Positions 44,322 through 53,991 of a stretch of 64,000 bases of DNA are shown here, in pieces. The stretch comes from Mycolicibacterium goodii (lineage in GTDB: Bacteria; Actinomycetota; Actinomycetes; Mycobacteriales; Mycobacteriaceae). The stretch is taken from assembly GCF_022370755.2 (NCBI RefSeq), contig NZ_CP092364.2:4774001-4838000 (forward strand), written 5' to 3'. The notes beneath the pieces were generated by a model that saw only the letters and a list, made by a program, of their open reading frames with translations, did not search any database and had not been told where the DNA came from. The first letter of the stretch is position 1. Every line of letters starts with the position of its first letter. A program made the position numbers and the translations under genes.

Positions 44322-44617
44322 TTCGGCTCGTCGCCCCGCAACCGGGCCTGAAGTTCCGCGCGATCCTTGCGTCTGCGTTCGTCGAACTCCGCGATCGAGG
44401 CGGTGGCGCGCAACCGCAGCGGCTTGAACACCCAGATACCCAGCGGCAGCGCGATCACGAACGAGAACAGCAAAGCCACCACGAGCGGGAAATCACCGGC
44501 AACCAGACGCCCCACGAAGTAGATCAGCGCGGCCAGGACCGCGACCAGAGCCAGCCGGGCCACGACGTAGACGAGCACATCGGCAACCATGCGGGATGCG
44601 GGACGACTTGCTGACAC
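44318..44617 (-). CDS. DUF4229 small membrane protein
   Basis: About 99 aa with two TM segments (VLVYVVARLALVAVLAALIYFVG and FPLVVALLFSFVIALPLGIWVF), then the conserved KPLRLRATASIAEFDERRRKDRAELQARLRG cytosolic helix. This matches the actinobacterial DUF4229 family, found near the cytochrome c maturation genes in mycobacteria. Start GTG 44617 keeps the residues before TM1; ATG 44590 is possible. Divergent from the 54-aa protein gene with a 49-bp gap. Confidence 0.82.
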   Translation of the reverse strand: MSASRPASRMVADVLVYVVARLALVAVLAALIYFVGRLVAGDFPLVVALLFSFVIALPLGIWVFKPLRLRATASIAEFDERRRKDRAELQARLRGDEPK

Positions 44618-44666
44618 CCATCCGAGCCTACCGACGACGCGTATATTCGGGACAAGGAGGTTTCGA

Positions 44667-44831
44667 GTGGCGTACCTACTCCTGTTGTGCACATTGGCCG
44701 GCCTGGTCTACGTGGGTTGGCGACTCTCGCGTGCCGCGAGTGAAAGGCCGCGGACGCGCGTCATCGGCCCCGACGATGATCCGGACTTCCTCCGGAAACT
44801 CGGGCACGGAGACAACAACCCGAGACCCTAG
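44667..44831 (+). CDS. 54-aa single-pass membrane protein (Rv0530A-like)
   Basis: A short gene with a near-perfect ribosome site (ACAAGGAGG, 6 nt before GTG 44667) and a TATATT element 20 nt further upstream. The product starts VAYLLLLCTLAGLVYVGWRLS, a membrane segment, then a polar tail with RVIGPDDDPDFLRKLGHG. The tail motif PDDDP-DFL recurs in mycobacterial orthologues as I remember them. It lies alone on the plus strand between DUF4229 and the ParA-like gene. Function unknown. Confidence 0.8.
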   Translation: MAYLLLLCTLAGLVYVGWRLSRAASERPRTRVIGPDDDPDFLRKLGHGDNNPRP

Positions 44832-44849
44832 CCGCACCGACCCGAGCGG

Positions 44850-46154
44850 TCAGGCGCGCGGGTCCACGAGCCGGTGCGGCCCTGCGGTTTCGCTGGTCGC
44901 GAAATCGCCTGCCCCGAAACCACCAGCCACTGCAGCCGCCAGATCGAGCAGCGCCTCGCGCGTCTTCGGCTTGAGCCGGTCGAGGCTGATCTCGGCACCC
45001 TCTTCCAGATGCGGGTCGAACGGCACGAGCCGCACCGCACGGCAGCGGCGCGAGAAATGGTCAACGACCTTGGACAGATCCACCTTGCCCGACCGCGGCC
45101 GCACCGCGTTGAGGACCGCGATCGAATTGCGCACCAGCTCCTGGTGGCCGTGCGCATCGAGCCAGTCCAGCGTGGCCGCGGCACTGCGCGCACCGTCGAC
45201 CGATCCCGAGCTGACCACCAGGAGCACGTCGGCCTTCGACAGCACCGCCGACATCGCCGAGTGGATCAGCCCGGTGCCGCAGTCGGTGAGCACCAGACTG
45301 TAGAACCGCTCGAGCACTTCCAGCGTCCGCAGATAATCCTCGGAACTGAAGGCGTCCGACACGGCCGGATCGGTCTCGGAGGCCAGCACTTCCAGGCGGC
45401 TCGGCCCCTGGGAGGTGTAGGCCCGCACGTCGCTGTAGCGTTCGATGCCCTCGGCGTCACGCAGCAGATGACGCACCGTGGCTGCCGTCTCCAGCGGCAC
45501 CTTCTGGCTCAGGGTGCCGCGGTCGGGGTTGGCGTCGACCGCGATGACGCGGTCCCCGCGGATCGACGCGAACGTGGCACCCAGCGTCGCGGTGATCGTG
45601 GTCTTGCCGACGCCGCCTTTCAGTGACAGCACCGCGATGCGGTAGCAGCCCTGCAGCGGTTGACTGACCTCGGAGACCAAGCTCTGGCGGTGCGTGACCT
45701 TCGGGCTCTCGCCGACGTTGATCTGTTTGAACGACGCGAGATAGAGCCACCGGCGCCAACCCGCGCTCGGCGGCGGCTTGCGCTGGCCCAGCAGGGCTGC
45801 CGTGGACAGGTCCTCATACGGCGTCGCGAAGTCCGCGGGCGGCTGCTGCGTCGCAACGGTCTGAGGCGGCAGGGGTGGCAGCGGCGGCTGCCCCGGAGCC
45901 GTGATCGGTGAAGCCTGCTGCGGCGTGATCACCGGGATGCCATGTGGAGGCGTCGGCGCTGTCCATTCCGCGGGCAGGGGCGTGCTGACACCGGCCTGCG
46001 CGGGGTCACTGAAGCGTTGCTGTCCCCGGAATCCCGGAACGGGTGCGAATACCGATGGCACCTCAGGTGTCTCGGCCGACGGCGCGGCCTGCGGATCCTG
46101 CAGCGCCGGCACGTCCGCCGAGTCGGGTACCGGGTGGTCGGATGATGCGGACAC
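44850..46154 (-). CDS. ParA/MinD-like P-loop ATPase with Pro-rich N-terminus (Rv0530-like)
   Basis: 434 aa. The first ~150 residues are Pro/Ala/Gln-rich and disordered; the ATPase follows with deviant Walker A LSLKGGVGKTTITATLG near 205-220, switch region VIAVDANPDRGTLSQ near 234, and LVLTDCGTGLIHSAMSAVLSKADVLLVVSS near 315-345. The layout resembles the MinD-like proteins that accompany mycobacterial type VII systems (EspI type), though no such system is nearby. GTG 46154 follows AGAGGGGATTTC. It comes 104 bp after ccsB, but is on the same strand and may be read from the ccs transcript. Confidence 0.87.
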   Translation of the reverse strand: MSASSDHPVPDSADVPALQDPQAAPSAETPEVPSVFAPVPGFRGQQRFSDPAQAGVSTPLPAEWTAPTPPHGIPVITPQQASPITAPGQPPLPPLPPQTVATQQPPADFATPYEDLSTAALLGQRKPPPSAGWRRWLYLASFKQINVGESPKVTHRQSLVSEVSQPLQGCYRIAVLSLKGGVGKTTITATLGATFASIRGDRVIAVDANPDRGTLSQKVPLETAATVRHLLRDAEGIERYSDVRAYTSQGPSRLEVLASETDPAVSDAFSSEDYLRTLEVLERFYSLVLTDCGTGLIHSAMSAVLSKADVLLVVSSGSVDGARSAAATLDWLDAHGHQELVRNSIAVLNAVRPRSGKVDLSKVVDHFSRRCRAVRLVPFDPHLEEGAEISLDRLKPKTREALLDLAAAVAGGFGAGDFATSETAGPHRLVDPRA

Positions 46155-46257
46155 GAAATCCCCTCTTCTCGGACAGCTCCCGGCCCGACGATAGCGCGCC
46201 GCGCCGCCGAGGCGCGCGCTCGCCTGCGCGTCGGGACGCACACTCACTTCACGCGCG

Positions 46258-47256
46258 TCAGCCGACTCCCGCGTACGAATGCAGGCCCACGGTCACCAGG
46301 TTGATGAAGAACAGGTTGAAGACCATCGCGACGAAACCGACGACGTTGATCCACGCGGCCTTGCGGTCACGCCAGCCCGCGGTGGAACGGGCATGCAGGT
46401 ACGCCGCGTACACCACCCATGCGATGAACGACACGGTCTCCTTGGGGTCCCAACCCCAGTAGCGACCCCAAGCTTCCTCGGCCCAGATCGCGCCGAAGAT
46501 GACGCCGAAGCCGAAGACCGGGAACGCGAAGATCGTGGTTCGGTAGGCGATCCGGTCGAGCGTCTGAGCGTCGGGCAGGCGGTCGACGATACGCGCCCAC
46601 ACACTGTCGCGGTTCGCGCCCTCCTGCACCTGCCCCAGCGGCGACATCTTCACCAGGAACAGGATGCTCGCGACACCGGCAACCAGGAACACGCCCGAGC
46701 CGAGGCTGACCACCGACACGTGGATGGGCAGCCAATACGACTGCAGTGCGGGCATCACCGGAGCCGCGTGGGTGTAGAGCCAGCGGCCCGAGACGGTCAG
46801 CAGGATCAGCACCGGCACCAGAACGAACACCCACAGCGTGCGGTACTGCTGGCGGCGCAGCACGACGGCCGCGGCCACCAGTCCGCAGAAGCACGTGAGG
46901 TTGATGAACTCGTACATGTTGCCCCACGGCACGCGTGAGGTGGACAGCCCGCGCAGCACGATGCACGCCAGCAGGAGACCGATGCCGACGTAGGTCAGTG
47001 CCAGACCGGTCTTGCCGATCCGCTCGTCGAACGGCCGCTTCGGGCTCTCCACGACGACGCCCGGGGTCGCGCTGTCGGCACCGACCACGGCGGGCCCGCC
47101 CGCGCCGACGAGCTCGCGTGACTCGACGCGTCGACTGCGGCTGTACGCCATCTCGACGGCCAGCAGCAGCAGTGCGCCCACCAGAACCAGCACCGACGAC
47201 GTGAACGCCCAATCGGAGTACCGGGCCAGCCCGATATCGATGTGCTCGGTATTCAT
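46258..47256 (-). CDS. ccsB: cytochrome c biogenesis protein CcsB (heme handling, System II)
   Basis: 332 aa with about eight TM segments. The tryptophan-rich WWD-type motif WGRYWGWDPKETVSFIAWVVYAAYLH near 277-302 and flanking histidines (HVSVVSLG, HARSTAGW) bind heme outside the membrane. Together with ResB it delivers and attaches heme to apocytochrome c. MNTEHIDIGL is the start at 47256, sharing one base with the resB stop. M. tuberculosis Rv0529 equivalent; the gene is called ccsA in some annotations. Confidence 0.94.
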   Translation of the reverse strand: MNTEHIDIGLARYSDWAFTSSVLVLVGALLLLAVEMAYSRSRRVESRELVGAGGPAVVGADSATPGVVVESPKRPFDERIGKTGLALTYVGIGLLLACIVLRGLSTSRVPWGNMYEFINLTCFCGLVAAAVVLRRQQYRTLWVFVLVPVLILLTVSGRWLYTHAAPVMPALQSYWLPIHVSVVSLGSGVFLVAGVASILFLVKMSPLGQVQEGANRDSVWARIVDRLPDAQTLDRIAYRTTIFAFPVFGFGVIFGAIWAEEAWGRYWGWDPKETVSFIAWVVYAAYLHARSTAGWRDRKAAWINVVGFVAMVFNLFFINLVTVGLHSYAGVG

Positions 47257-49028
47257 TACGCCTTCTTCTCTTCCGCAGGCACTTCCGTTGACTGCACGCG
47301 GCCGTCCAGCAGCCGCTCGGTCAACCGTTCGAACTCGTCTCCCCACCCGGAGTTGTCCGTGCGGGCCAGCCCGCCGAACTCGACGCTCACGGTACCCGCA
47401 CCTGCGGGTACCCCGCCCGATGCCGCCGGGGCGGCTGGGCCCGATGTCGCCGCCGGGGCGGCTGGGCCCGATGCCGCCGCCGGGGCGGCTGGGCCCGATG
47501 CCGCCGCCGGGGCGGCTCGGATGATCCGGACCCAGACCCTGCGCCTGCGCACCACGAGCGACACCAAGAGGCCCGCCATCATCGTCATCGCGAACACCAG
47601 CACCCAGATCTGCGCCGGATCGTGCGACACCTGCAGGTTGACGAACGGCTTGGCGCCGTCGAACCGCACGACGGTGCCGTCGTCGAGGCGGGTCTCCTGG
47701 CCCTCCTCGAGGTTGACGCGCGCGACCTTGGTAAGACGGTTCTGGCCGATCAGCCGCGGGTCGAGCGAGAACAGCGACTGCGGCCGGCCGGTGTCCAGGC
47801 CGGTGTCACCGCGGTAGATGTCCACGGCCACGGCGGGGTCGTTGAGGGCCGGGAAACTTGAGGACAGCAACGTGCCGTCGAGCTGCTTGGTGGGCGCGAA
47901 CAACCCCTGGATCGCGATCTGGTGCTTGCGGCGTTCGTCGGGATCCGGGTAGGTGCCCGCGGGCGGGTCGATGCGCACGACGCCGGAGGACAGGAACGTG
48001 ATCTGTTCCTCGGGGCGCCATTGGATGGTCTGGCTGCGGCTCTGACCGTCGGGGAACGTGACGGTGAACGACGGCGCGTACCCGCGCCCCTGCAGGTACA
48101 CGCGATCCCCGCCAACGCGCAGCGGATGATTGACCTCGAGCCGGTACGGCCGCCAGGTGTCGCCGGCCAGATCGTCGCCGGCCTGATAGTCGATGTCGGC
48201 GGCGAACGACAACGCCTGCCCGCTCGGCAGGTAATCCGCCTCGAAGTTGTTGACCCGGATGCACATCGGATTCAGCGAGGTGCCGTCGACCGTGTTGCCC
48301 GCGCGGAACGAGTCGAACGCCGCCGGTGAGGCCGTGCAGAATCCTGGACCGCCGTCGGCGATGACGATCACGTTGCCCTCGTAGCCGAACAGCTTGCCCG
48401 CCGCGACCGCGACGAGCAGGCCAAGCAACGAGAAGTGGAAGACGATGTTGCCGAACTCGCGCAGATAGCCCTTCTCCGCCGAGATCTCGATGGTCTCGGC
48501 GTCCTGACGGGTCACCGTGCGCCAGCCCTTGAACCGCCGCGTGACGAGTTCGGCGAGTTCGGATGCGTCGCCCTGCACCCGCGCGCTGTGGTGTTTGGGC
48601 AGCCGGCCGAGGTTGCGCGGCGCGGCGACGGGCACGGCGCGCAGGCTGCGGATGTGCTCGATCATGCGCGGGGTCAGGCAGCCGACGAGCGAGATGAACA
48701 GCAGTACATAGATCGCGGTGAACCAGAAGCTGGAGAACACGTCGAACGCCTGCAGACGGTCCAGCCATGGTCCGAGCGTCGGGTGCGTCGCGAGGTATTC
48801 GTCGACCTTGGATTCGTTGAGACTGCGCTGCGGCAGCAGGGCGCCCGGGATGGCGGCCAACGCGAGCAGGAACAGCAACACCAGCGCGGTGCCCATCGAC
48901 GTCAGCGTGCGCCACGTGTTGCGGATCGGGGCCCAGATTCTTCTGCCGAGCAGACGCAAACCTGCCCTTTCTGGGGGGTTTTCGGGCAGTTTTGTGTCTG
49001 CTCGCGCAGGAGACGCGGGGGAAGTCAT
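47256..49028 (-). CDS. resB: cytochrome c biogenesis protein ResB
   Basis: 590 aa. TM1 at about residues 40-62 (GTALVLLFLLALAAIPGALLP), TM2 near 98-118, TM3 near 195 (FHFSLLGLLVAVAAGKLF), a large extracytoplasmic domain with single Cys residues, and a last TM near 490. Two peculiarities: residues about 9-28 are encoded by a palindromic repeat of family B, and the C-terminal cytosolic tail contains a 9-residue repeat (SGPAAPAAA-type) from a 27-bp tandem repeat. ATG 49028 is supported by overlap with the ccdA stop (TGATG). Partner of CcsB. Confidence 0.93.
   Translation of the reverse strand: MTSPASPARADTKLPENPPERAGLRLLGRRIWAPIRNTWRTLTSMGTALVLLFLLALAAIPGALLPQRSLNESKVDEYLATHPTLGPWLDRLQAFDVFSSFWFTAIYVLLFISLVGCLTPRMIEHIRSLRAVPVAAPRNLGRLPKHHSARVQGDASELAELVTRRFKGWRTVTRQDAETIEISAEKGYLREFGNIVFHFSLLGLLVAVAAGKLFGYEGNVIVIADGGPGFCTASPAAFDSFRAGNTVDGTSLNPMCIRVNNFEADYLPSGQALSFAADIDYQAGDDLAGDTWRPYRLEVNHPLRVGGDRVYLQGRGYAPSFTVTFPDGQSRSQTIQWRPEEQITFLSSGVVRIDPPAGTYPDPDERRKHQIAIQGLFAPTKQLDGTLLSSSFPALNDPAVAVDIYRGDTGLDTGRPQSLFSLDPRLIGQNRLTKVARVNLEEGQETRLDDGTVVRFDGAKPFVNLQVSHDPAQIWVLVFAMTMMAGLLVSLVVRRRRVWVRIIRAAPAAASGPAAPAAASGPAAPAATSGPAAPAASGGVPAGAGTVSVEFGGLARTDNSGWGDEFERLTERLLDGRVQSTEVPAEEKKA
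47428..47517. repeat. 27-bp tandem repeat inside resB
   Basis: Three full 27-bp units begin at 47428, 47455 and 47482 with a partial fourth at 47509; the unit begins GGGGCGGCTGGGCCCGAT. Only one base differs between units (GTC/GCC). The length is a multiple of three, so changes in copy number keep the frame and add or remove nine Ala/Pro/Gly/Ser residues in the cytosolic tail of ResB. A likely strain-variable VNTR. Confidence 0.9.
48947..49004. repeat. palindromic repeat family B, copy 3 (inside resB)
   Basis: Arms CGAGCAGAC / GTCTGCTCG, then CAAA/TTTG and CTGCCC/GGGCAG pair around a central TTTCTGGGGGGTTTTC loop. The outer arms are identical to those of copy 1 near menA. The element is 58 bp, the same length as copies 1 and 2, and lies wholly within codons about 9-28 of resB, where it contributes an Arg/Pro-rich N-terminal peptide. 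Confidence 0.85.
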
Positions 49029-49813
49029 CAGATGGGGAGCCTCACATCACTGACGAAAGCGTCGCGCACATAGGACACGAACTCGTTCCACAGGCCGGTC
49101 ACCAGCGCCGTGCCCACCACGATGAGCAGCACGCCACCGAAGATCTGGATGGTCCTGGTGTGCCTGCGCAGCCAACCCAGGCCCTGCACGGCGCGCGCCG
49201 AACCCAACGCGAGCAGCACGAACGGGATGCCCAACCCCAGGCAGTAGGCCAGCACCAGCACCACCCCGCGCGCGACGGTGCCCCCGTCGGTGGCCGAAGC
49301 GACCGCGATGACACCCGTGAGTGTCGGCCCGAGGCACGGGGTCCAGCCGAGCGCGAACACCGCACCGAGCAGCGGCGCGCCGGCGACCGTGGACAACTGG
49401 CGCGGCGTGAACCGGGCCTGCCGCTGCAGCGCCGGGATGAAACCCACGAACACCAAACCCATCACGATGGTGACGACGCCGCCGATGCGTTGCAGCAGAA
49501 GCTGATTGGCGATCAGGGCGGTGGTCATGCCAAGCACCGCGACCGCCCCGAGCAGGAACACCACGGTGAACCCGGCGACGAACAACCCCGCGGCACCTGC
49601 CACGCGCAACCGTGCCGACCGCAGCGCGACCCGTTCTCCGCCGGTCCGCACTGGATCCTCGTTGACGCCGACCACCGCGGCCAGATACGACAGGTAGCCG
49701 GGCACGAGCGGCACGACACACGGCGACGCGAACGACACCAGGCCGGCCAACACGCTCACGGCCAGTGCCAGCAGAACCGGCCCCGCCGCGGCGATCTCGG
49801 CGAATCCGGTCAC
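49028..49813 (-). CDS. ccdA: thiol-disulfide transporter CcdA
   Basis: 261 aa, six-TM DsbD-gamma/CcdA protein. The two redox cysteines are in [18 protein letters not shown] near 28-45 and [18 protein letters not shown] near 156-173, each beside a proline as in the family. It carries reducing electrons across the membrane for the extracytoplasmic thioredoxin and apocytochrome c. GTG 49813 overlaps the thioredoxin-like gene by 4 bp. Rv0527 by synteny. Confidence 0.94.
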   Translation of the reverse strand: MTGFAEIAAAGPVLLALAVSVLAGLVSFASPCVVPLVPGYLSYLAAVVGVNEDPVRTGGERVALRSARLRVAGAAGLFVAGFTVVFLLGAVAVLGMTTALIANQLLLQRIGGVVTIVMGLVFVGFIPALQRQARFTPRQLSTVAGAPLLGAVFALGWTPCLGPTLTGVIAVASATDGGTVARGVVLVLAYCLGLGIPFVLLALGSARAVQGLGWLRRHTRTIQIFGGVLLIVVGTALVTGLWNEFVSYVRDAFVSDVRLPI

Positions 49814-50454
49814 TGCGGTTGCTCTTTCGAAGCCGACGGGGCGGCCGGTTCGGCGACCAGGCGCTCGATGAGCGGCTCGAGATCCTCGGCGAGCAGTTCA
49901 CGCAGGAACACCGCGGCCACCCGGTGCTCGCGGTCCAGCACCACCGTGGACGGGATGACCGTGGTGGGGTACTTGCCGCCGAACGCGATCATGGTGCGCA
50001 TCGGCGGGTCGTAGATCGACGGGAACGTGACGTTTCGGTCGGTGACGAAATCGACTGCGGCATCGCGGTTGTTGTCCCGCACGTCGATGCCGAGGAACTG
50101 CACACCCTTGTCCTTGGTGGCGTCGTAGACCTCTTGCAGCTGCGAGATCTCCGCGCGGCACGGCCCGCACCACTGGCCCCACACGTTGATCACCACGACC
50201 TTGCCCGCGAAATCGTCGATCGAGATGGTCTTCGACGGGTCGGTGAGCAAGGGGCCGGCCAATGTGCCTGGGCGGCCCCGGCTTTCCGGCGGATCGTAGA
50301 AGATGTCGGTCTTGCCGCCGGGCGCGACAAACTCGAACGTGCCGCCCTGGGCGACCGCGTCCTCACCCGTCGAGCATCCGGCGAGTGCCCCCGCCAGCAC
50401 TGCGAACAGCGCCGCCAGCGTCACACTCACCACCCGGGCGACCCACGACTGCAT
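49810..50454 (-). CDS. TlpA/ResA-like thioredoxin lipoprotein
   Basis: 214 aa. Signal peptide with lipobox LAGCSTG near residue 27, so membrane-tethered. The thioredoxin domain has [20 protein letters not shown] near 88-107 with the CGPC active site, and the cis-Pro in [11 protein letters not shown] near 165. It should keep the CXXCH cysteines of apocytochrome c reduced, receiving electrons from CcdA. The ATG and the previous gene's stop share one base (TGATG). Rv0526 by synteny. Confidence 0.93.
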   Translation of the reverse strand: MQSWVARVVSVTLAALFAVLAGALAGCSTGEDAVAQGGTFEFVAPGGKTDIFYDPPESRGRPGTLAGPLLTDPSKTISIDDFAGKVVVINVWGQWCGPCRAEISQLQEVYDATKDKGVQFLGIDVRDNNRDAAVDFVTDRNVTFPSIYDPPMRTMIAFGGKYPTTVIPSTVVLDREHRVAAVFLRELLAEDLEPLIERLVAEPAAPSASKEQPQ

Positions 50455-51092
50455 CAGATACCCCAGGGCTCCGTGTATCCCCAGCGGATCAGCCGGTCGT
50501 CGGAGAACGTGAACGACGTGATTGAGGCCAGGTTGCACAGCCTGCTGTGCGGCAGCGGAAGATGCGCGAGCTTGCGCCCCGTCATCGCGCGCCGCAGCGT
50601 CTCGACCGGCAACTGGTGGCTCACGCACACCGCTTCGTGGCCCGCGGCCTTGAGACGCGCACGGTGCAGCGCGGCCATCATGCGCGCTGCGACCTCGGTG
50701 TACGGCTCTCCCCACGACGGTCTGCGCGGGTCGCGCAGGCGCGGCCAGTTCCTCGGATCGCGCAGCGCGCCGTCACCGGGCGCCACCTTCTGCCCCTCGA
50801 AGGTGTTCCAGGACTCGATGAGGTCGTCGTCGGTGTCGATGGAGAGCCCGTGGCGCTCGGCGATGGGCGCCGCCGTCTCCTGCGCGCGTTCCAGCGGCGA
50901 GGCCACGATGTAGACGACGTCGCGGTCCGCCAGCCACTCGGCGGCGGCCTCGGCCTGCGCGCGCCCGCGTTCGGACAGGTGGTAACCGGGCAACCGGCCG
51001 TACAGCACCTTGGCGGGGTTGTGCACCTCGCCGTGGCGCATCACGTGGACGGTGGTGCGCACCGGTGCCGAGGCGGCGGTGTTGTCGCTCAC
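50454..51092 (-). CDS. histidine phosphatase family protein (Rv0525-like)
   Basis: 212 aa. The catalytic RHG motif is in [12 protein letters not shown] near residues 18-22; [18 protein letters not shown] follows; a second catalytic His is in [18 protein letters not shown] near 153. The protein is a phosphoglycerate-mutase-like phosphatase of unknown substrate. It overlaps hemL (GTGA) and the thioredoxin gene (1 bp), so heme synthesis and cytochrome assembly genes are one operon. Confidence 0.91.
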   Translation of the reverse strand: MSDNTAASAPVRTTVHVMRHGEVHNPAKVLYGRLPGYHLSERGRAQAEAAAEWLADRDVVYIVASPLERAQETAAPIAERHGLSIDTDDDLIESWNTFEGQKVAPGDGALRDPRNWPRLRDPRRPSWGEPYTEVAARMMAALHRARLKAAGHEAVCVSHQLPVETLRRAMTGRKLAHLPLPHSRLCNLASITSFTFSDDRLIRWGYTEPWGI

Positions 51093-52426
51093 GCCTTGGC
51101 CTCCGGGGCGACCGCGGCGGCGGCAGCACGCGCGGCGGCGGGCAGCGCCTCGGCGATGCGCGTGAACGCTTCGTCATCCAGAACCGCTGAGACAAACCAG
51201 GTTTCGAACGCGCTGCAGGGCGGGTAGATCCCGCGCTCCAGCAGGGCATGGAAGAACGGTGGGAAGCGCCAGGTTTCGGTCGCCTTGGCGGCGGCGAAAT
51301 CGTGCACCGGTTCGTCGGTGAAGAACACGCTGAGCATGTTCCCGGCCCGTTGCACTCGGTGCGCGACGCCGGCGTCGGTCAACGCACCGGCCAGCAGGCC
51401 CGCCAACCGGTCGGCGTTCGCGTCGAGCCTGGCGTAGACGGCGTCGTCGGCGTGGCGCAGCGTCGTCAGACCCGCCGCCATCGCGACCGGGTTACCCGAG
51501 AGCGTGCCCGCCTGGTACACGGGGCCCAGCGGGGCCAGCCGGCTCATCACCTCGGTGCGACCGCCGAACGCCGCGGCGGGCAGACCGCCGCTCATCACCT
51601 TGCCGAAGGTGAGTAGATCGGCCTCCACGGGATCGAGCCCGAACCAGCCGGAGCGGCTCACGCGGAACCCGGTCATCACCTCGTCGAGGATCAACAGCGC
51701 GCCGTGCTCGGCGGTGATGCGGCGCAACGCGGCGTTGAACCCCGGCAGCGGCGGCACGGTGCCCATGTTTCCCGGGCTGGCTTCGCTGATGACACACGCG
51801 ATCTCGTCACCGAAACGGGCGAAGACCTCTTCGACGGCCGCGACGTTGTTGTACGGCAGCACGATGGTGTCCGCGGCGGCCGCGCCCGTGACGCCGGGCG
51901 ACGACGGCAGGCCGAGGGTCGCGACGCCCGAGCCCGCGTCGGCGAGCAACGCGTCGCTGTGGCCGTGGTAGCAGCCGGAGAACTTGATGATCTTGGCGCG
52001 GCCGGTGAACCCGCGGGCCAGCCGGATCGCGCTCATGGTCGCCTCGGTGCCCGAGTTGACGAACCGCACCATCTCGACGGGCGCCACTCGGTCGATGATC
52101 TCGCCGGCCAGTTCGGTCTCCGACGGCGTCGGCGCACCGAAGCTCAGGCCGTTCTCCGCAACCTTGCGCACGGCCTCGACGACCGCGGGATGGGCATGAC
52201 CGAGCAGCATCGGACCCCACGAGCACACCAGGTCGACGTAACGGTTGCCGTCGGCGTCGGTCAGCCAGTAGCCGCCGGCCGAGGTGATGAACCTCGGGGT
52301 GCCGCCCACCGAGTTGAACGCGCGGACCGGGGAGTTGACCCCGCCGGGGATGACAGCGCAGGCATCGGCGAACAGCTCGGCCGAGCGTTGGGTCGAAGCG
52401 GATCCGCATGTGTGGTCGACACGCAT
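51089..52426 (-). CDS. hemL: glutamate-1-semialdehyde 2,1-aminomutase
   Basis: 445 aa, PLP-dependent enzyme forming 5-aminolevulinate from glutamate-1-semialdehyde. Markers: [17 protein letters not shown] near 27-43, [18 protein letters not shown] near 120, [19 protein letters not shown] near 146, [16 protein letters not shown] near 240, and the PLP Lys in [19 protein letters not shown] near 268. The first gene of the hemL-PGM-Trx-ccdA-resB-ccsB operon. ATG 52426 or GTG 52432; no ribosome site is visible, so a leaderless transcript is possible (TTGACT lies upstream). Confidence 0.95.
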   Translation of the reverse strand: MRVDHTCGSASTQRSAELFADACAVIPGGVNSPVRAFNSVGGTPRFITSAGGYWLTDADGNRYVDLVCSWGPMLLGHAHPAVVEAVRKVAENGLSFGAPTPSETELAGEIIDRVAPVEMVRFVNSGTEATMSAIRLARGFTGRAKIIKFSGCYHGHSDALLADAGSGVATLGLPSSPGVTGAAAADTIVLPYNNVAAVEEVFARFGDEIACVISEASPGNMGTVPPLPGFNAALRRITAEHGALLILDEVMTGFRVSRSGWFGLDPVEADLLTFGKVMSGGLPAAAFGGRTEVMSRLAPLGPVYQAGTLSGNPVAMAAGLTTLRHADDAVYARLDANADRLAGLLAGALTDAGVAHRVQRAGNMLSVFFTDEPVHDFAAAKATETWRFPPFFHALLERGIYPPCSAFETWFVSAVLDDEAFTRIAEALPAAARAAAAAVAPEAKA

Positions 52427-52461
52427 GGCCACCAGTGTCCCAGTCGGCGCAAACGAGTCAA

Positions 52462-53907
52462 CTACAGGGTGTAGTGGTCAGGCTCGCGCGGGGCCACATT
52501 CGCCCTGATCGGGCCCTTCGCGACTGTGGTGAAGGGCACGTCGACGGGGAATTCGGCGTCGACCGATTCCACCTCGACAGCGCGGATGATCGTCGCCAGT
52601 GCCAGCGTCGTCTCCAACCGCGCGAAGTGCTCGCCGATGCATGCCCGCGCTCCCCCGGCGAACGGGATGAAATGCCAGCGGTCGCGATCCCGCGCGTTGT
52701 CGGGGCTGAACCGGTCCGGATCGAAGACCTCTGGGTTCGGCCACAACTGCGGGTCGTGGTGCACGGCGTAGATGCCGAGTGCGACCAGGCTGCCCGCCTC
52801 GACGCGGTGGCCGTCGACCGCGATGTCACGCAGCGCCAGGCGCCCCACCCCCGCAGCGGGTGGGCACATCCGCAGCGCCTCGTGCAGCACCTGCACGGTG
52901 TATCCGAGCCGCGGGACGTCGGCCGGGGTGAGCTCGCGGTCACCGAGGGCCGAGGCCTCGGCGGCCACGCGGTCCTGGATGTCCGGGTGGTGGCCGAGCG
53001 CCCACAGGGCATAGGTGAGGGCGGTGGCGGTGGTGTCGTGGCCTGCCAGCATGAAGATCAGCAGATCGTTGCAGATGTCCTCGTCGGTGAGGCGCTCGCC
53101 GGTCTCCGGATCGGTGGCCGCCATGAGCGCCCGTACCAGTGGGGCGTCGCGGTCCGGATCATCACGGCAGGCCCGCAGGATCTCGGCCGTGACCGCGCGC
53201 ATCGCGGCCACCGCGGCGCGGGCCCGTCGCCGGGCGGGTGTGGGCAGCCAGCGCGGGGCGCGCAGCGGACGCAGCGCCCGGTCGGTCGCGTACGACGACG
53301 CCACGTGCATGTGTTCGACGATGACGTCTGCGCGTTCGTTGAGGTCGATGCCGAGCACCGAGCGGCCCAACGACTGCATGGTCACGCGACGGCACACAGC
53401 ATCCAGGTCGATGTCGAGACGGCTCTGCCGGCCGACCCATTCGTCGGCCCACTCATCTGCGACGGTCTGGGCGGCCCGCGACATGTGCCCGCCGAACGCG
53501 CGCACATTTTGTTTGGTGAACACCGGTTGCAGTGCGCGCTTGCGCGGGCGCCACTGCTCGTTGGGCAGGACGAACAGGCTCTCACCCGCGGCGTGCCGCA
53601 CCTCGTCGTGCACGATGCACCGCTCGGCGAACGCGTCGCTGCGCCCCAGCACGTCGCGGATTCCGGCGGGCGAGAACACCGCGACCAACGGCGGCACGAG
53701 CCATCGGGGACCCAACTGCACCCGGCTGACCGGCCCGCCCGCATCACGGATCACCTCCTGGCCCGTGTCCAGGGTCCGTACCGCGCGCGCCATCTGACGT
53801 AGAGACAACGGATTGCGGGGCGCCAGCGGCAGCGCACTGACGTCCGGCGCTTCCGTGGCGCGGGACCGTCGCGACGGCGCAGACACCGCAGGAACTTCCG
53901 AGACCAT
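52462..53907 (-). CDS. cytochrome P450
   Basis: 481 aa. I-helix oxygen-binding motif [17 protein letters not shown] near 290, K-helix E-x-x-R in LHEALRM near 345, and the heme-Cys loop [17 protein letters not shown] near 425 are all intact. The N-terminus is soluble (no anchor). AGHDTTA and the ERR-type pattern resemble the CYP51/CYP138-like eukaryote-type bacterial P450s acting on lipids or fatty acids; I cannot assign a CYP number. ATG 53907. It is transcribed 35 bp upstream of hemL but is divergent from the nitroreductase-like gene; no ferredoxin gene is adjacent. Confidence 0.92.
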   Translation of the reverse strand: MVSEVPAVSAPSRRSRATEAPDVSALPLAPRNPLSLRQMARAVRTLDTGQEVIRDAGGPVSRVQLGPRWLVPPLVAVFSPAGIRDVLGRSDAFAERCIVHDEVRHAAGESLFVLPNEQWRPRKRALQPVFTKQNVRAFGGHMSRAAQTVADEWADEWVGRQSRLDIDLDAVCRRVTMQSLGRSVLGIDLNERADVIVEHMHVASSYATDRALRPLRAPRWLPTPARRRARAAVAAMRAVTAEILRACRDDPDRDAPLVRALMAATDPETGERLTDEDICNDLLIFMLAGHDTTATALTYALWALGHHPDIQDRVAAEASALGDRELTPADVPRLGYTVQVLHEALRMCPPAAGVGRLALRDIAVDGHRVEAGSLVALGIYAVHHDPQLWPNPEVFDPDRFSPDNARDRDRWHFIPFAGGARACIGEHFARLETTLALATIIRAVEVESVDAEFPVDVPFTTVAKGPIRANVAPREPDHYTL

Positions 53908-53991
53908 GCGTTCAGTTTCGCAGAAACCTCGCCCGGCAAGCAGAACTCGAAAATCTGGTGAGCGCACGCGGCGTGTGCACATGATGGCCAC

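Noticed and set aside
44850..46154. Chromosome partition parA or type VII secretion gene
   Set aside because: No parB, parS or ecc/esx genes nearby; the position matches Rv0530 next to the cytochrome c genes.
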